Shown here: in pieces, positions 55,633 to 63,976 of the stretch
Layout: the number at the start of each line of letters is the position of its first letter
How positions within the stretch are numbered: the first letter of the stretch is position 1
Assembly: GCF_001021025.1 (NCBI RefSeq)
Contig: NZ_CP011541.1
Coordinates: 806,001-870,000, forward strand
Direction of reading: 5' to 3'
DNA: 64,000 nucleotides
DNA from: Corynebacterium epidermidicanis
GTDB taxonomy: Bacteria; Actinomycetota; Actinomycetes; Mycobacteriales; Mycobacteriaceae
Notes under the pieces: generated by a model
Database searches by the model: none
What the model was told of the DNA's origin: nothing
Seen by the model: the letters and a program-made list of their open reading frames with translations, nothing else
Position numbers and translations under genes: made by a program

Positions 55633-55918
55633 TACCGGCCACTCTAGCTCGGTGAAAATCCCAGACAAAACCTACCCCTTTTTTAGCTGGGTGGCAGGTT
55701 GAAGGGCGCATCCTGGAAAAGCGTCGAAAGCTCAAGTTGTTGTCATCTCACTAAGTGGTGTTGAGTCGATCCCAATTGCCCTATATCAGGGGTAGTTTCC
55801 ATGACTTCTCGAAAGTATGGAACGGTTCGGTGGGCTCGCGAAGTCTAATGCAAGTGAGGGGGTTTGCACTTATGATGAGGTTCGGCGTTTCGGATTGACA
55901 ATTCCACGAGGGGGGAAC
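55633..55918. other. Intergenic region between second mmpL and the lipoprotein gene
   Basis: About 285 nt without a recognisable gene. The reading frame of the lipoprotein is open further upstream (from about 55817), but that part contains no signal peptide and lacks a good start signal. Confidence 0.45.
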
Positions 55919-56584
55919 GTGCGTCGCCGATCTTCATTTTGGGTACAGGTCACCTCAGGTGCCATTATGGTCACCGCTTGTTCAGTTATTCTTGCCGGTT
56001 GCCGTCTCGAAGAAAGCTTGTCAGAGGTGGGTACGCCCCCATCGACGGAAGCGGCTGCGACCGCTGGCTTGCCGACGGTTGACCTATCGACGGCCGCTTC
56101 TTTCGATCCCAAAGCTCCTGGCTTCCGAATCGTAGATCCATGTTCGGAAATTCCCGAAGACGTTTTGCGGGAAGCCGGATTGGGAAAGCGTTCGGAGATC
56201 ACGCACGAGCCTGGAGCTTTGCATCGATTCTGTGCGTTCTCGGTAGATTCGGGAGAGAGATTTCCAGACGGGGCCAACTTGGCTGTCAATATTGGAACTC
56301 GTCAAAGGGCGGAGTCGGTGGGGGAACCTGTAAAGCTTCCGCTAATTACGGAAATTCCGAATGCCTATCAGTTTCGCATGGCAAAAGGAGACAAGGCGCA
56401 GTGTTCTTCAGTGGCACAGACTTCAGGCGGTCAATTTAGTGCTGGTTTCATTGATCGGAATAAGAGGATGACTGAGCAAGAAGTGTGTGATCGTTCCTTG
56501 GCGCTGTTGGAAAAGTTGTATCCGATTGTGGAAGGAATTGCTCGGAATGGATCGTCTAGAAATCAACAAAGAAGTATTTCGTAA
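55919..56584 (+). CDS. DUF3558-like lipoprotein
   Basis: 221 residues from GTG 55919, which has a strong GAGGGGGGAA site just upstream. Signal peptide with basic start VRRRSSFW, a hydrophobic core and lipobox ILAGC (cysteine at about residue 28). The mature part has FRIVDPCSEIPEDVLREAGL and RFCAFSVDSGERFP, the cysteine pattern typical of actinobacterial DUF3558 lipoproteins. The 3' end overlaps the next gene by 38 nt. Function unknown; a partner of the overlapping secreted-type protein is suggested by the arrangement. Confidence 0.8.
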   Translation: MRRRSSFWVQVTSGAIMVTACSVILAGCRLEESLSEVGTPPSTEAAATAGLPTVDLSTAASFDPKAPGFRIVDPCSEIPEDVLREAGLGKRSEITHEPGALHRFCAFSVDSGERFPDGANLAVNIGTRQRAESVGEPVKLPLITEIPNAYQFRMAKGDKAQCSSVAQTSGGQFSAGFIDRNKRMTEQEVCDRSLALLEKLYPIVEGIARNGSSRNQQRSIS

Positions 56585-58358
56585 TCAAGTAAACGAAATA
56601 GATGGAATTTCCAAGAGTGCCATAGAGCTGCAAAATGTCGAAGTTAACGGCACCATCTCCGCCGCCTACTCCGAGGTTTCGGGGCTTGACCAGATGGGTT
56701 CTTTTCATGGCGCGGTGGTGGATGGGGGCGTCGGTTCTGCTGTTACGACACTGCAGAAGTATGCGCAGCAGGTCGGTTGGTTGCGTGACGGATTGTTGGC
56801 GACGGAGCAGGTGCTGCTGGGGCAGGAGGATATCGTTGATCGTGCTGTGCAGATCGCTGACTTGGGCGGGGTGGTAAGCGGTGAGGCAGAATTGTTTCCG
56901 CAGCGGCCCGATGTCGTGTTTGAGGATTTTGACTTTCCAGTTCCTGTGGTCAGTATTCCATCGAGTTTGGCGGAACTAAGTTCAGCGTTTTCGTCCACGG
57001 ATTCCTCAGCGGTGGGGACGACCGCCGAGGTTTGGCGGGCGATGGGGAAGAATGCGTCCCAACTGGCAGAAAGCATTCGTACAACTGCGTGGGACATGGA
57101 TGAAATCAATAAGGCCCGGGCTATCGAACGAGCAGTAGATCATGCGTTGGACATTGCGGATGGCGCCGACAGGTTCGCGGTGAATGCTCAGGTGATGGCC
57201 TCGTCGGTGGAAGCAATGGGGGCCGTGGAGCAGGCTGGGGCTTTCCATGTTGCGCTTGCTGAGCTTGCGTTGGCATTCATCGAGGATCCGTTGGAGCGCG
57301 CCGAAGCGGAGCGTGCGTTCTTGGATGACTTTATGGGTTCTACCTTTCCGGCTGCCGTGGAGTCGGTGGTGCCTACTCTGCGCAACTTGATGGACTTTAA
57401 CGCTGCAGGCAATCGGGGAGGAACGATCAACCTGGCGATGAGCGACATAAATGGCAACGGCGGGCTTCCTGGAGTGCAGTTAATTCAGGCTGGATCGCAA
57501 CAGTTGCAGGGGTTGATTAATGATCCCCGAGGAATGTCCGCAAGCTCGTTCGGGCAGATTAGCCAGCAGGCTGCCGAATTGGCTGGAGTGGGTGGAGTCG
57601 GGACTCAGGCTGCGTCGGTCACCGCACCGCCCACGCTGGGAGGGATGTCATCGAGTGTTCCTACTATGACGCAACCAGCCAATGGCTTGTCGGCAGGTCT
57701 ACCCCAGGGGTTTGGTTCTGGGAATTCTTCGGGCTTGATGCCTGGTCTAATTGGTGGGGCAGCTGGCTCGCGCGGGGCTGCAAATGTCGGCACTAGAGGT
57801 GCAGGAATCGGCACGGTTTCATCGGGCATGGGCACCACGGGTGCACATTCCGGGTTGCCAGCCATCGCAGGTAGCAATCCAGGTGGCACGTTTGCAAATG
57901 CGAATCCGCTGATGTCGGGCATGCTGCCTGCCCAAACCATGGGAACCGATGGTCGCGGTGCCACGGATGTGCGAGGGTTTGGCGCGGGATCTGCATCACG
58001 GCGTCGAGAAGAGCAGCGTGGTGGAGGCTCCTCCATGGCGGGCGCAGGAGCAGGTTTGGGGCAGGGGGCTGCTGCTGGGGCGTTGGGTGCGGGCGTCGGT
58101 GCCTTGGGTGCGGGGGCGCTCAGTGCTGGTGCCGCGCCGATGGGAGCGAGCGCGGCGGGTGCAGGTTCCGCGGCTGCTACCGGCCGCAGCGTGGCTCCCT
58201 TTGGCGGGATGCCGATGGCCGGTGCTCCGCAAGAAAACAAGCGGTCCAAGGTGAAGTCCGTGACCAGCCCGCTGGAGGACGAAGGGAACATGAAAGCTCT
58301 GCTCGGTGATCTCCCGCCGGTTGTGCCTGGAGCCATCGGCGCCTGGGCTAGGAGCTAG
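56547..58358 (+). CDS. Large Gly/Ala-rich PPE/WXG-like protein
   Basis: 603 residues from ATG 56547, inside the lipoprotein's 3' end. The N-terminal ~270 residues are helical (MDRLEINKEVFRNQVNEIDG, and later VWRAMGKNASQLAESIRTTA) and resemble WXG100/PPE-type export domains. From about residue 355 the sequence becomes low-complexity, rich in Gly, Ala, Ser and Met (GAGAGLGQGAAAGALGAGVG), and it ends in an acidic tail with VVPGAIGAWARS. No signal peptide or membrane segment is visible. A type VII-linked export is possible but no secretion genes are in the window. Confidence 0.7.
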   Translation: MDRLEINKEVFRNQVNEIDGISKSAIELQNVEVNGTISAAYSEVSGLDQMGSFHGAVVDGGVGSAVTTLQKYAQQVGWLRDGLLATEQVLLGQEDIVDRAVQIADLGGVVSGEAELFPQRPDVVFEDFDFPVPVVSIPSSLAELSSAFSSTDSSAVGTTAEVWRAMGKNASQLAESIRTTAWDMDEINKARAIERAVDHALDIADGADRFAVNAQVMASSVEAMGAVEQAGAFHVALAELALAFIEDPLERAEAERAFLDDFMGSTFPAAVESVVPTLRNLMDFNAAGNRGGTINLAMSDINGNGGLPGVQLIQAGSQQLQGLINDPRGMSASSFGQISQQAAELAGVGGVGTQAASVTAPPTLGGMSSSVPTMTQPANGLSAGLPQGFGSGNSSGLMPGLIGGAAGSRGAANVGTRGAGIGTVSSGMGTTGAHSGLPAIAGSNPGGTFANANPLMSGMLPAQTMGTDGRGATDVRGFGAGSASRRREEQRGGGSSMAGAGAGLGQGAAAGALGAGVGALGAGALSAGAAPMGASAAGAGSAAATGRSVAPFGGMPMAGAPQENKRSKVKSVTSPLEDEGNMKALLGDLPPVVPGAIGAWARS

Positions 58359-58376
58359 CTGCAAAACCAGTTCGGG

Positions 58377-60011
58377 CTAGTCGGCCACCAGCGGTTCCAT
58401 GGTGAGTTCCGGGTGTTCCTTTTCGATAAAGGCCAGTTTCCATTTGTCGCCGAACAGGGCGATGAGCTCGCCGTCGGTACGCGTGAAGATTTCCACGCCC
58501 CGCTGGCGGCCGAGCTCCGCGGCGGAAGCTGCGTCGGTGCGACGTGCCACGGAATATGGGATCGGTTCGGTGACCGTTTCAACGTTGTATTCGTTTTCCA
58601 TGCGGGCCTGCATGACTTCGAACTGCATCGGGCCCACGGCGGCCATGACTGGGGCAGCGTCGCCACGCAGGTCATTGCGCAGGATCTGGACCACGCCTTC
58701 GGCAGCCAGCTGGTCGAGCGCCTTGCGGAACTGCTTGTATTTGCCCAGGGACTTCGCGCGCAGGATCCGGAAGTGTTCGGGCGCGAACTGTGGCATCGGT
58801 GGGAACTGGACCTTGTTGCCTTCGTAGATGGTGTCGCCAGGCGCAAGCGATCCGGCGTTGACCAGGCCGACAATGTCACCTGGGTACGCCGTTTCCACGG
58901 TGGATCGGGTGCGACCGAAGACCGTCAGCGCGTACTTCGTCGAAAAGCTGCGGCCCGACTGTGCGTGGGTGACCTGCATGCCTCGGTCAAACTCTCCGGA
59001 CACGATGCGCATGAAAGCCAGCGAGTCGCGGTGGTTCTTGTCCATGCCTGCCTGAACTTTGAACACGACGCCGGAGAAGGAATCCTCGATCTCGCGGGAC
59101 TCGTCGAAAGTGCCGGTAGCTGCTGCTACTGCTTTCGGATCTGACGCACGCCCGCGTGGCGACGGCGCCAGCTCGCACAGCGTATCCAGGATCTGATGCA
59201 CGCCGAAGTTCAGCATGGCGGAGGCGAAAATCGTTGGTGACGTCACGCAGGTTTCAAAAAGCTCCTGGTCATGGACAGCGCCGTCCATCGTCATGAGTTC
59301 CACTTCTTCGACGGTCGCATCCCAGGCTGATCCTTCCCGAGAGGCCGCCTCATCAGGAGAATAGTGCTCCTCCGGCGCAATCGTGGAGCCACCGGCGGTG
59401 CGCAGGAAGTGAATGTATTCGTCTACTTCGCCATCGGGTGTGATGCGGGCCAGACCGCGGAAGTCACCAGCTTCGCCCACTGGCCAATACATGGGGGTTG
59501 GTTGCAGCCCGATTTCGGACACGATCTCGTCGACAAGCTCAAGCGGTGTGCGGCCTGGGCGGTCCCACTTATTGATCACCGTAACGATAGGAAGGCCACG
59601 CGCTTTACAGACCTTGAACAGCTTGAGGGTCTGCGGTTCGAGGCCTTTGGATGCGTCGACGAGCATGACCGCGGCGTCAACAGCAGTGAGCACACGGTAG
59701 GTGTCCTCGGAGAAGTCCGCGTGACCTGGGGTGTCCACCAGGTTGATCATGTATGGTTCGCCGGTGTGGCCCTCCGGCGCGTACTCAAACTGCAACGCGG
59801 AGGAACCGATGGAAATACCGCGTTCCTTTTCCATGTCCATCCAGTCCGAGACCGTGGACTTACGTCCCGCCTTGCCGTGCACCGCGCCGGCTTCCGAAAT
59901 GACGTGCGCATGCAGCGCCAGCGCCTCCGTCAGCGTGGATTTACCCGCGTCCGGGTGGGCAATTACGGCGAAGGTACGGCGGCGCTGGGCCTCGGCGGAA
60001 ACAGAGCTCAT
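58377..60011 (-). CDS. prfC: Peptide chain release factor 3
   Basis: 544 residues. GTPase motifs AHPDAGKSTLTEALAL (P-loop), LVDTPGHADFSEDTYR (G3) and VINKWDRPGR (G4) at the N-terminus, followed by EF-Tu-like domain II and the RF3-specific C-terminal domain (IVGLVNAGSLAPGDTIYEGN). It recycles RF1/RF2 from terminating ribosomes. Convergent with the PPE-like gene, 18 nt apart; no terminator hairpin was noted in that short gap. Confidence 0.96.
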   Translation of the reverse strand: MSSVSAEAQRRRTFAVIAHPDAGKSTLTEALALHAHVISEAGAVHGKAGRKSTVSDWMDMEKERGISIGSSALQFEYAPEGHTGEPYMINLVDTPGHADFSEDTYRVLTAVDAAVMLVDASKGLEPQTLKLFKVCKARGLPIVTVINKWDRPGRTPLELVDEIVSEIGLQPTPMYWPVGEAGDFRGLARITPDGEVDEYIHFLRTAGGSTIAPEEHYSPDEAASREGSAWDATVEEVELMTMDGAVHDQELFETCVTSPTIFASAMLNFGVHQILDTLCELAPSPRGRASDPKAVAAATGTFDESREIEDSFSGVVFKVQAGMDKNHRDSLAFMRIVSGEFDRGMQVTHAQSGRSFSTKYALTVFGRTRSTVETAYPGDIVGLVNAGSLAPGDTIYEGNKVQFPPMPQFAPEHFRILRAKSLGKYKQFRKALDQLAAEGVVQILRNDLRGDAAPVMAAVGPMQFEVMQARMENEYNVETVTEPIPYSVARRTDAASAAELGRQRGVEIFTRTDGELIALFGDKWKLAFIEKEHPELTMEPLVAD

Positions 60012-60059
60012 GAAAGTTAAGGATAGCGGGTTGCACTCGCAAGGACTAAAAAGGAATAC

Positions 60060-61061
60060 ATGTCTGTTCTTTCCGAGCTGTCCGTGCCCATCATCGCGGC
60101 TCCCATGGCTGGCGGGCCTTCAACGCCAGAGCTTGTCGACGCCGTCTCCCGGGCCGGAGGCTTCGGCTTTATCGCCGGTGGCTACCTCACCGGTACCGTG
60201 CTAGAGCGACAAATGCGCGCAGTCAAGGCTGATTCTTTCGGGGTAAATCTCTTTTATCAGCGCTTGGAACCGATCGATGATGAAGCTCTTGGAGAGTATG
60301 CGCAGCGGATTTACCCGCTGTACCTTAACCAAGGTAAGGACGTTCCGAAATACCAAGAAGTCGACGAATCCGATCGGCTGGCCGAGAAGTCGGGGTTTGT
60401 CCATGCTTTTGCGCCGTCGGTACTCAGCATGACTTTTGGTATCGAGCTACCAATTCTCATTGACGAACTCCACAAGCGAGACATTGAGGCGTGGGTGACC
60501 GTCACCAACCCTGCGGACGCTAAGAGCGCTGAAGCTTATGGAGCAGACGCCATTATCGTCCAAGGCGCCGAAGCTGGCGGACACCGCAGTACCTTTTCCA
60601 TCCACGCACCCGCCGATCCACGGCATCATCTGGAATTGCTCCGCGAAATTAAAGTGGGGATCCCCATGGTTGCGGCAGGCGGTATTGCTACCGCACAGGA
60701 CGTCAAGGCAGCGCTGGACTCGGGTGCTGCTGCCGTGTCGTGCGGCACCGCCTTCTTACTGGCAGATGAGGCTGGGACAAGTGAACTGCACCGACGTGCG
60801 ATTAAGGAAGCCAAAGCACATGGCGGTGTCACGAGCGTGACTCGCGCCTACTCAGGGCGCCTCGCGCGCGGAATCGAGACTCAATTCATGCGAGATAACG
60901 CAGATGCCCCCGCAGCTTACCCGCACATCAACGTGCTGATGGGCGAGCTACGGCGCACGACCACTGATCTCAATTATGTGGCTGCCTGGGCTGGGGTGAA
61001 CTTCGCATTGGCAGAAGAAGCGCCGGCAGAGGAAATTGTGCGCAAACTGATGGATTTCTAG
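60060..61061 (+). CDS. Nitronate monooxygenase
   Basis: 333 residues. FMN-binding TIM barrel: PIIAAPMAGGPSTPELVDAV at the N-terminus, the flavin-binding GADAIIVQGAEAGGHRSTF and the phosphate loop IPMVAAGGIATAQDVKAALD. It oxidises alkyl nitronates such as propionate-3-nitronate. AAAGGA precedes the ATG. It is divergent from prfC. Confidence 0.93.
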   Translation: MSVLSELSVPIIAAPMAGGPSTPELVDAVSRAGGFGFIAGGYLTGTVLERQMRAVKADSFGVNLFYQRLEPIDDEALGEYAQRIYPLYLNQGKDVPKYQEVDESDRLAEKSGFVHAFAPSVLSMTFGIELPILIDELHKRDIEAWVTVTNPADAKSAEAYGADAIIVQGAEAGGHRSTFSIHAPADPRHHLELLREIKVGIPMVAAGGIATAQDVKAALDSGAAAVSCGTAFLLADEAGTSELHRRAIKEAKAHGGVTSVTRAYSGRLARGIETQFMRDNADAPAAYPHINVLMGELRRTTTDLNYVAAWAGVNFALAEEAPAEEIVRKLMDF

Positions 61062-61341
61062 GGCGTCGAGAAGCCGTAAGCTCCTGGCGGGAATGCCCCC
61101 GGCACACGAACCTTAGAGTGAAATGCGAGCTTGGCCACATCGGCTCCGTTCGAGGGGCAGGGATTGTTGCGTTAGCCTGCCTGGATGCCGCGGAAAGTTC
61201 GGATTAGGGTAGCGATGCGACCACCAAATTGGGGGTAAGACAAAAATGGGGAAACAAAACCGGTAACTTAACATATGTATGCCTTTACTTCGGCAGTACA
61301 CTCGAAACCGTTAGACGAGACACCCTTCGGAGGAAACCCCC
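61062..61341. promoter_or_regulatory. Upstream region of gapB with a likely -10 element
   Basis: About 280 nt. TACACT at 61297-61302 fits a corynebacterial -10 (TANANT); a CGGAGGAAA site precedes the gapB ATG (61342). ACATATGT (61271-61278) is a small palindrome. No terminator for the nitronate monooxygenase gene was identified with confidence. Confidence 0.5.
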
Positions 61342-62793
61342 ATGACGGAGCAACAGCCAATCGCTCAACAGGACTGGAATGAGCGCATTGAAATCGCAGA
61401 GAAGATGATCCCGCTGATCGGCAAGCTGCGTCGTAACAACAACGTTGTTACCTCCATTTACGGGCGCCTGCTCGTGGGAACCTCCGAGATCGACATCATC
61501 AAGGCACACCGCTACGCTCGTCGCATCACCGACGCAGAACTTCCACTCACCCAGACCCTTCCGATTCTCGAAGAGCTCGTGGAAATGGATCTTGGCACCG
61601 CATCCATCGACTTGGGTGCACTAGCTACCAAGTTCGAGTCTGAGGGTGGCGACCTGCGCGCGTTCCTGGACCGCGAGCTCGAATCGGTCATCGGCAGCGC
61701 TGACAAGACCCCACAGACCGACATCGTCCTCTACGGCTTCGGCCGCATCGGCCGCCTGCTGGCCCGCATCCTGCTGGCTCGCCAGGCTATGTACAACGGC
61801 CCACGCCTGCGCGCCATCGTCGTCCGCAAGAACGGCGACCAGGACCTCGTTAAGCGTGCGTCCCTGCTGCGACGTGACTCCGTGCACGGTTCCTTCGACG
61901 GCACTATCTCCGTCGATGAAGAAAACTCGATCATCTGGGCAAACGGCACCCCGATCCAAGTCATCTACTCCTCCGACCCATCGACCGTTGACTACACCGA
62001 ATACGGCATCAACGACGCGATCGTCGTGGACAACACCGGTCGCTGGCGTGACCGCGAGGGCCTCGAGCAGCACCTCAAGTCCAAGGGCGTTGCGCGCGTT
62101 CTGCTGACCGCGCCGGGCAAGGGCGACATCAAGAACATCGTGTACGGCGTGAACCACGCCATGATCTCGGATGATGACCGCGTCCTTTCCGCAGCGTCCT
62201 GCACCACCAACGCCATCACCCCGGTGCTGAAGGTCCTGGAGGACAAGTGGGGTGTTGAATACGGTCACGTCGAGACCGTTCACTCCTTCACCAACGACCA
62301 GAACCTGATCGACAACTTCCACAAGGGTTCCCGCCGTGGCCGTGCCGCCACCCTGAACATGGTGCTCACCGAAACTGGCGCTGCAAAGGCTGTGTCCAAG
62401 GCCCTGCCTGAGTTCGAAGGCAAGCTGACTGGTAACGCAATTCGTGTTCCTACCCCAGATGTCTCCATGGCAGTCCTGAACCTCAACATGAAGTCCGACG
62501 TCACCGTCGACGAGGTCAACGACTACATGCGTCAGGTGTCCCTCACCTCTGAGCTGCGCCAGCAGATCGACTACATCAAGTCCCCAGAGGTAGTTTCCAC
62601 CGACTTCGTTGGTTCCACCCACGCAGGCGTTGTCGACGGCCTGGCCACCATCGCCAAGGGCAAGCAGCTCGTCCTCTACGTCTGGTACGACAACGAGTTC
62701 GGCTACTCCAACCAGGTCATCCGCATCGTAGAAGAGATGGCTGGAGCCCGTCCGAAGGTGCTGCCAGCTCGCCTGCCACTGTCTGAGGTCTAA
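61342..62793 (+). CDS. gapB: Glyceraldehyde-3-phosphate dehydrogenase, GapB type
   Basis: 483 residues, about 120 longer than classical GAPDH owing to an N-terminal extension (from MTEQQPIAQQDWNERIEIAE), as in corynebacterial GapB. Nucleotide-binding domain begins VLYGFGRIGRLLARIL; the catalytic cysteine is Cys287 in AASCTTNAITPVLK, and WYDNEFGYSNQV closes the domain. In C. glutamicum GapB works mainly in gluconeogenesis and can use NADP(H). Codon usage (many preferred C-ending codons) looks like a highly expressed gene. A terminator follows. Confidence 0.95.
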   Translation: MTEQQPIAQQDWNERIEIAEKMIPLIGKLRRNNNVVTSIYGRLLVGTSEIDIIKAHRYARRITDAELPLTQTLPILEELVEMDLGTASIDLGALATKFESEGGDLRAFLDRELESVIGSADKTPQTDIVLYGFGRIGRLLARILLARQAMYNGPRLRAIVVRKNGDQDLVKRASLLRRDSVHGSFDGTISVDEENSIIWANGTPIQVIYSSDPSTVDYTEYGINDAIVVDNTGRWRDREGLEQHLKSKGVARVLLTAPGKGDIKNIVYGVNHAMISDDDRVLSAASCTTNAITPVLKVLEDKWGVEYGHVETVHSFTNDQNLIDNFHKGSRRGRAATLNMVLTETGAAKAVSKALPEFEGKLTGNAIRVPTPDVSMAVLNLNMKSDVTVDEVNDYMRQVSLTSELRQQIDYIKSPEVVSTDFVGSTHAGVVDGLATIAKGKQLVLYVWYDNEFGYSNQVIRIVEEMAGARPKVLPARLPLSEV

Positions 62794-62810
62794 GCTTTAG
62801 TTGGTGCGAG

Positions 62811-62845
62811 CCGCGCCCAGCCGTTAGGGTTGGGCGCGGTTTTTT
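62811..62845 (+). terminator. Intrinsic terminator after gapB
   Basis: CCGCGCCCA (62811-62819) pairs with TGGGCGCGG (62831-62839), and CC/GG extend the inner stem; TTTTTT (62840-62845) follows directly. A good intrinsic terminator 18 nt after the gapB stop. Confidence 0.92.
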
Positions 62846-62971
62846 GCTTTGCGACGCCCAGTTGCAGCGGAGGTTAAGTAGGGAAGCGTGTGCCTTCTGA
62901 TTCCCGAATTCCACAATGTCGTAGGCCTTGAAGCCAGTATTTACTGTGTTCTGGCAGCCGTAGCCCGCTCG

Positions 62972-63067
62972 ATGTCGTCCCTTCGGTGTAGTCGGACTAC
63001 CGCTTTGGGATTTTATTCATTAAAAAACGCTGCTCTGCGTAGTCGGACTACGCTGAAGCGACGACAT
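62972..63067. repeat. 96-nt imperfect inverted repeat with two GTAGTCGGACTAC motifs
   Basis: Left arm 62972-63000, right arm 63039-63067: 29 nt each, with 4 mismatches. Both contain the self-complementary GTAGTCGGACTAC (62988-63000 and 63039-63051). The 38-nt centre is AT-rich. There is no gene here (62846-63133). It could be a MITE-like element, a stable RNA hairpin or a paired protein-binding site. Confidence 0.7.
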
Positions 63068-63133
63068 AGCACTTGTGCAGCAAATCCGCACAGCCAGTGA
63101 CACCTTCGCCGGACACTTTTGCTTAAACCCGAT

Positions 63134-63306
63134 TTAGCGTTTCTTGGTCAAGATATGCCAGGCCAGTGTCGCCAACGCTGCGATCAGCGGTGCCCAGAGC
63201 GGGGCTGACCAGATGATGTCGTAGCTGTCGGTTAGAACTGTTAGTAGCGCGCCACAGGCCCAAAAGACTAGGCAGAGGGTGAAAAAATCAACACATACTT
63301 GCGCAT
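63134..63306 (-). pseudogene. Small membrane protein gene interrupted by a one-base frameshift
   Basis: ATG 63306 has an AGGAAGAAG site 3-4 nt upstream and lies 9 nt after the pth stop, so it is a real start. Read directly, it gives only MRKYVLIFSPSA and then a stop. If one T were added to the run of six T's (63282-63287), the frame would continue as a 57-residue two-helix membrane protein, MRKYVLIFFTLCLVFWACGA..., ending ATLAWHILTKKR at 63134. The cause could be a sequencing error, a true loss or slippage regulation. No function is known. Confidence 0.7.
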
Positions 63307-63315
63307 GTCTTCTTC

Positions 63316-63900
63316 CTAGTGGCTGTGGACGGCATTTTGAGCGAATTGCAGGCCGCGCTCCACAATTAATTCCGCGCCGTCGGCTGCTGTTGCGCATATC
63401 GCCCCCAGGTCCGCTTGTTCCGAAGCCGAGAAGTTTCTTAGTACGTAGTCCGCGGGGTCTTGCCGTCCCGGTGGGCGGCCGATGCCAACGCGTACGCGCA
63501 GGTAATCTTTCGTGCCTAAAGTCGACGACGTTGAGCGCAGCCCATTGTGCCCGTTTTCGCCACCGCCCTGCTTGAGGCGAACCACACCAAAATCAAGGTC
63601 CAGCTCGTCATGCACCACGATAACCTGAGCCGCAGGGATCTTGAAGAAGTCGCATAGCGCTCGAATGGGGCCACCGGAGAGATTCATGTACGTGCGTGGT
63701 TTAGCCAGGACGATTTTGGCGTCGCCAAGCCGGGCTTCGATGATGTCTGAATTGGACTTCTTGTGAGTGGAAAAGGAGCCCTGGTAGCGCGAGGCGAGCT
63801 CGTCGAGGACCATGAAACCGACATTGTGCCGGGTGGTCTCATACTTTGCGCCCGGGTTGCCGAGGCCGACGATCAAGAATGGTGCTGGCATGACATCCAT
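63316..63900 (-). CDS. pth: Peptidyl-tRNA hydrolase
   Basis: 194 residues from ATG 63900 (MDVMPAPFLIVGLGNPGAKY); ATG 63891 would also fit. Catalytic histidine in YETTRHNVGFMVLDELASRY, the tRNA-binding KPRTYMNLSGGP, the aspartate of VVHDELDLDFG and GGGENGHNGLRS are all diagnostic. It releases tRNA from prematurely dropped peptidyl-tRNA. Downstream of rplY on the minus strand, as usual in actinobacteria. Confidence 0.96.
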   Translation of the reverse strand: MDVMPAPFLIVGLGNPGAKYETTRHNVGFMVLDELASRYQGSFSTHKKSNSDIIEARLGDAKIVLAKPRTYMNLSGGPIRALCDFFKIPAAQVIVVHDELDLDFGVVRLKQGGGENGHNGLRSTSSTLGTKDYLRVRVGIGRPPGRQDPADYVLRNFSASEQADLGAICATAADGAELIVERGLQFAQNAVHSH

Positions 63901-63923
63901 TGTTCCATACTAGGAATGCGGAA

Positions 63924-63960
63924 AGCCCGCCGCTCCCAGCACAATGGGAGGCGACGGGCT
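63924..63960 (-). terminator. Hairpin between rplY and pth
   Basis: On the minus strand AGCCCGTCGCCTCCCA folds back on TGGGAGCGGCGGGCT with one bulge, followed by TTTCC. It lies in the 76-nt gap between the rplY stop and pth start, so pth may need read-through or its own promoter. Confidence 0.75.
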
Positions 63961-63976
63961 CAAGCCAGGGGCAGAA

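Noticed and set aside
61621..62622. A 333-codon open frame antisense to gapB
   Set aside because: gapB is certain; the antisense frame is a by-product of its strong G/C bias at third positions.
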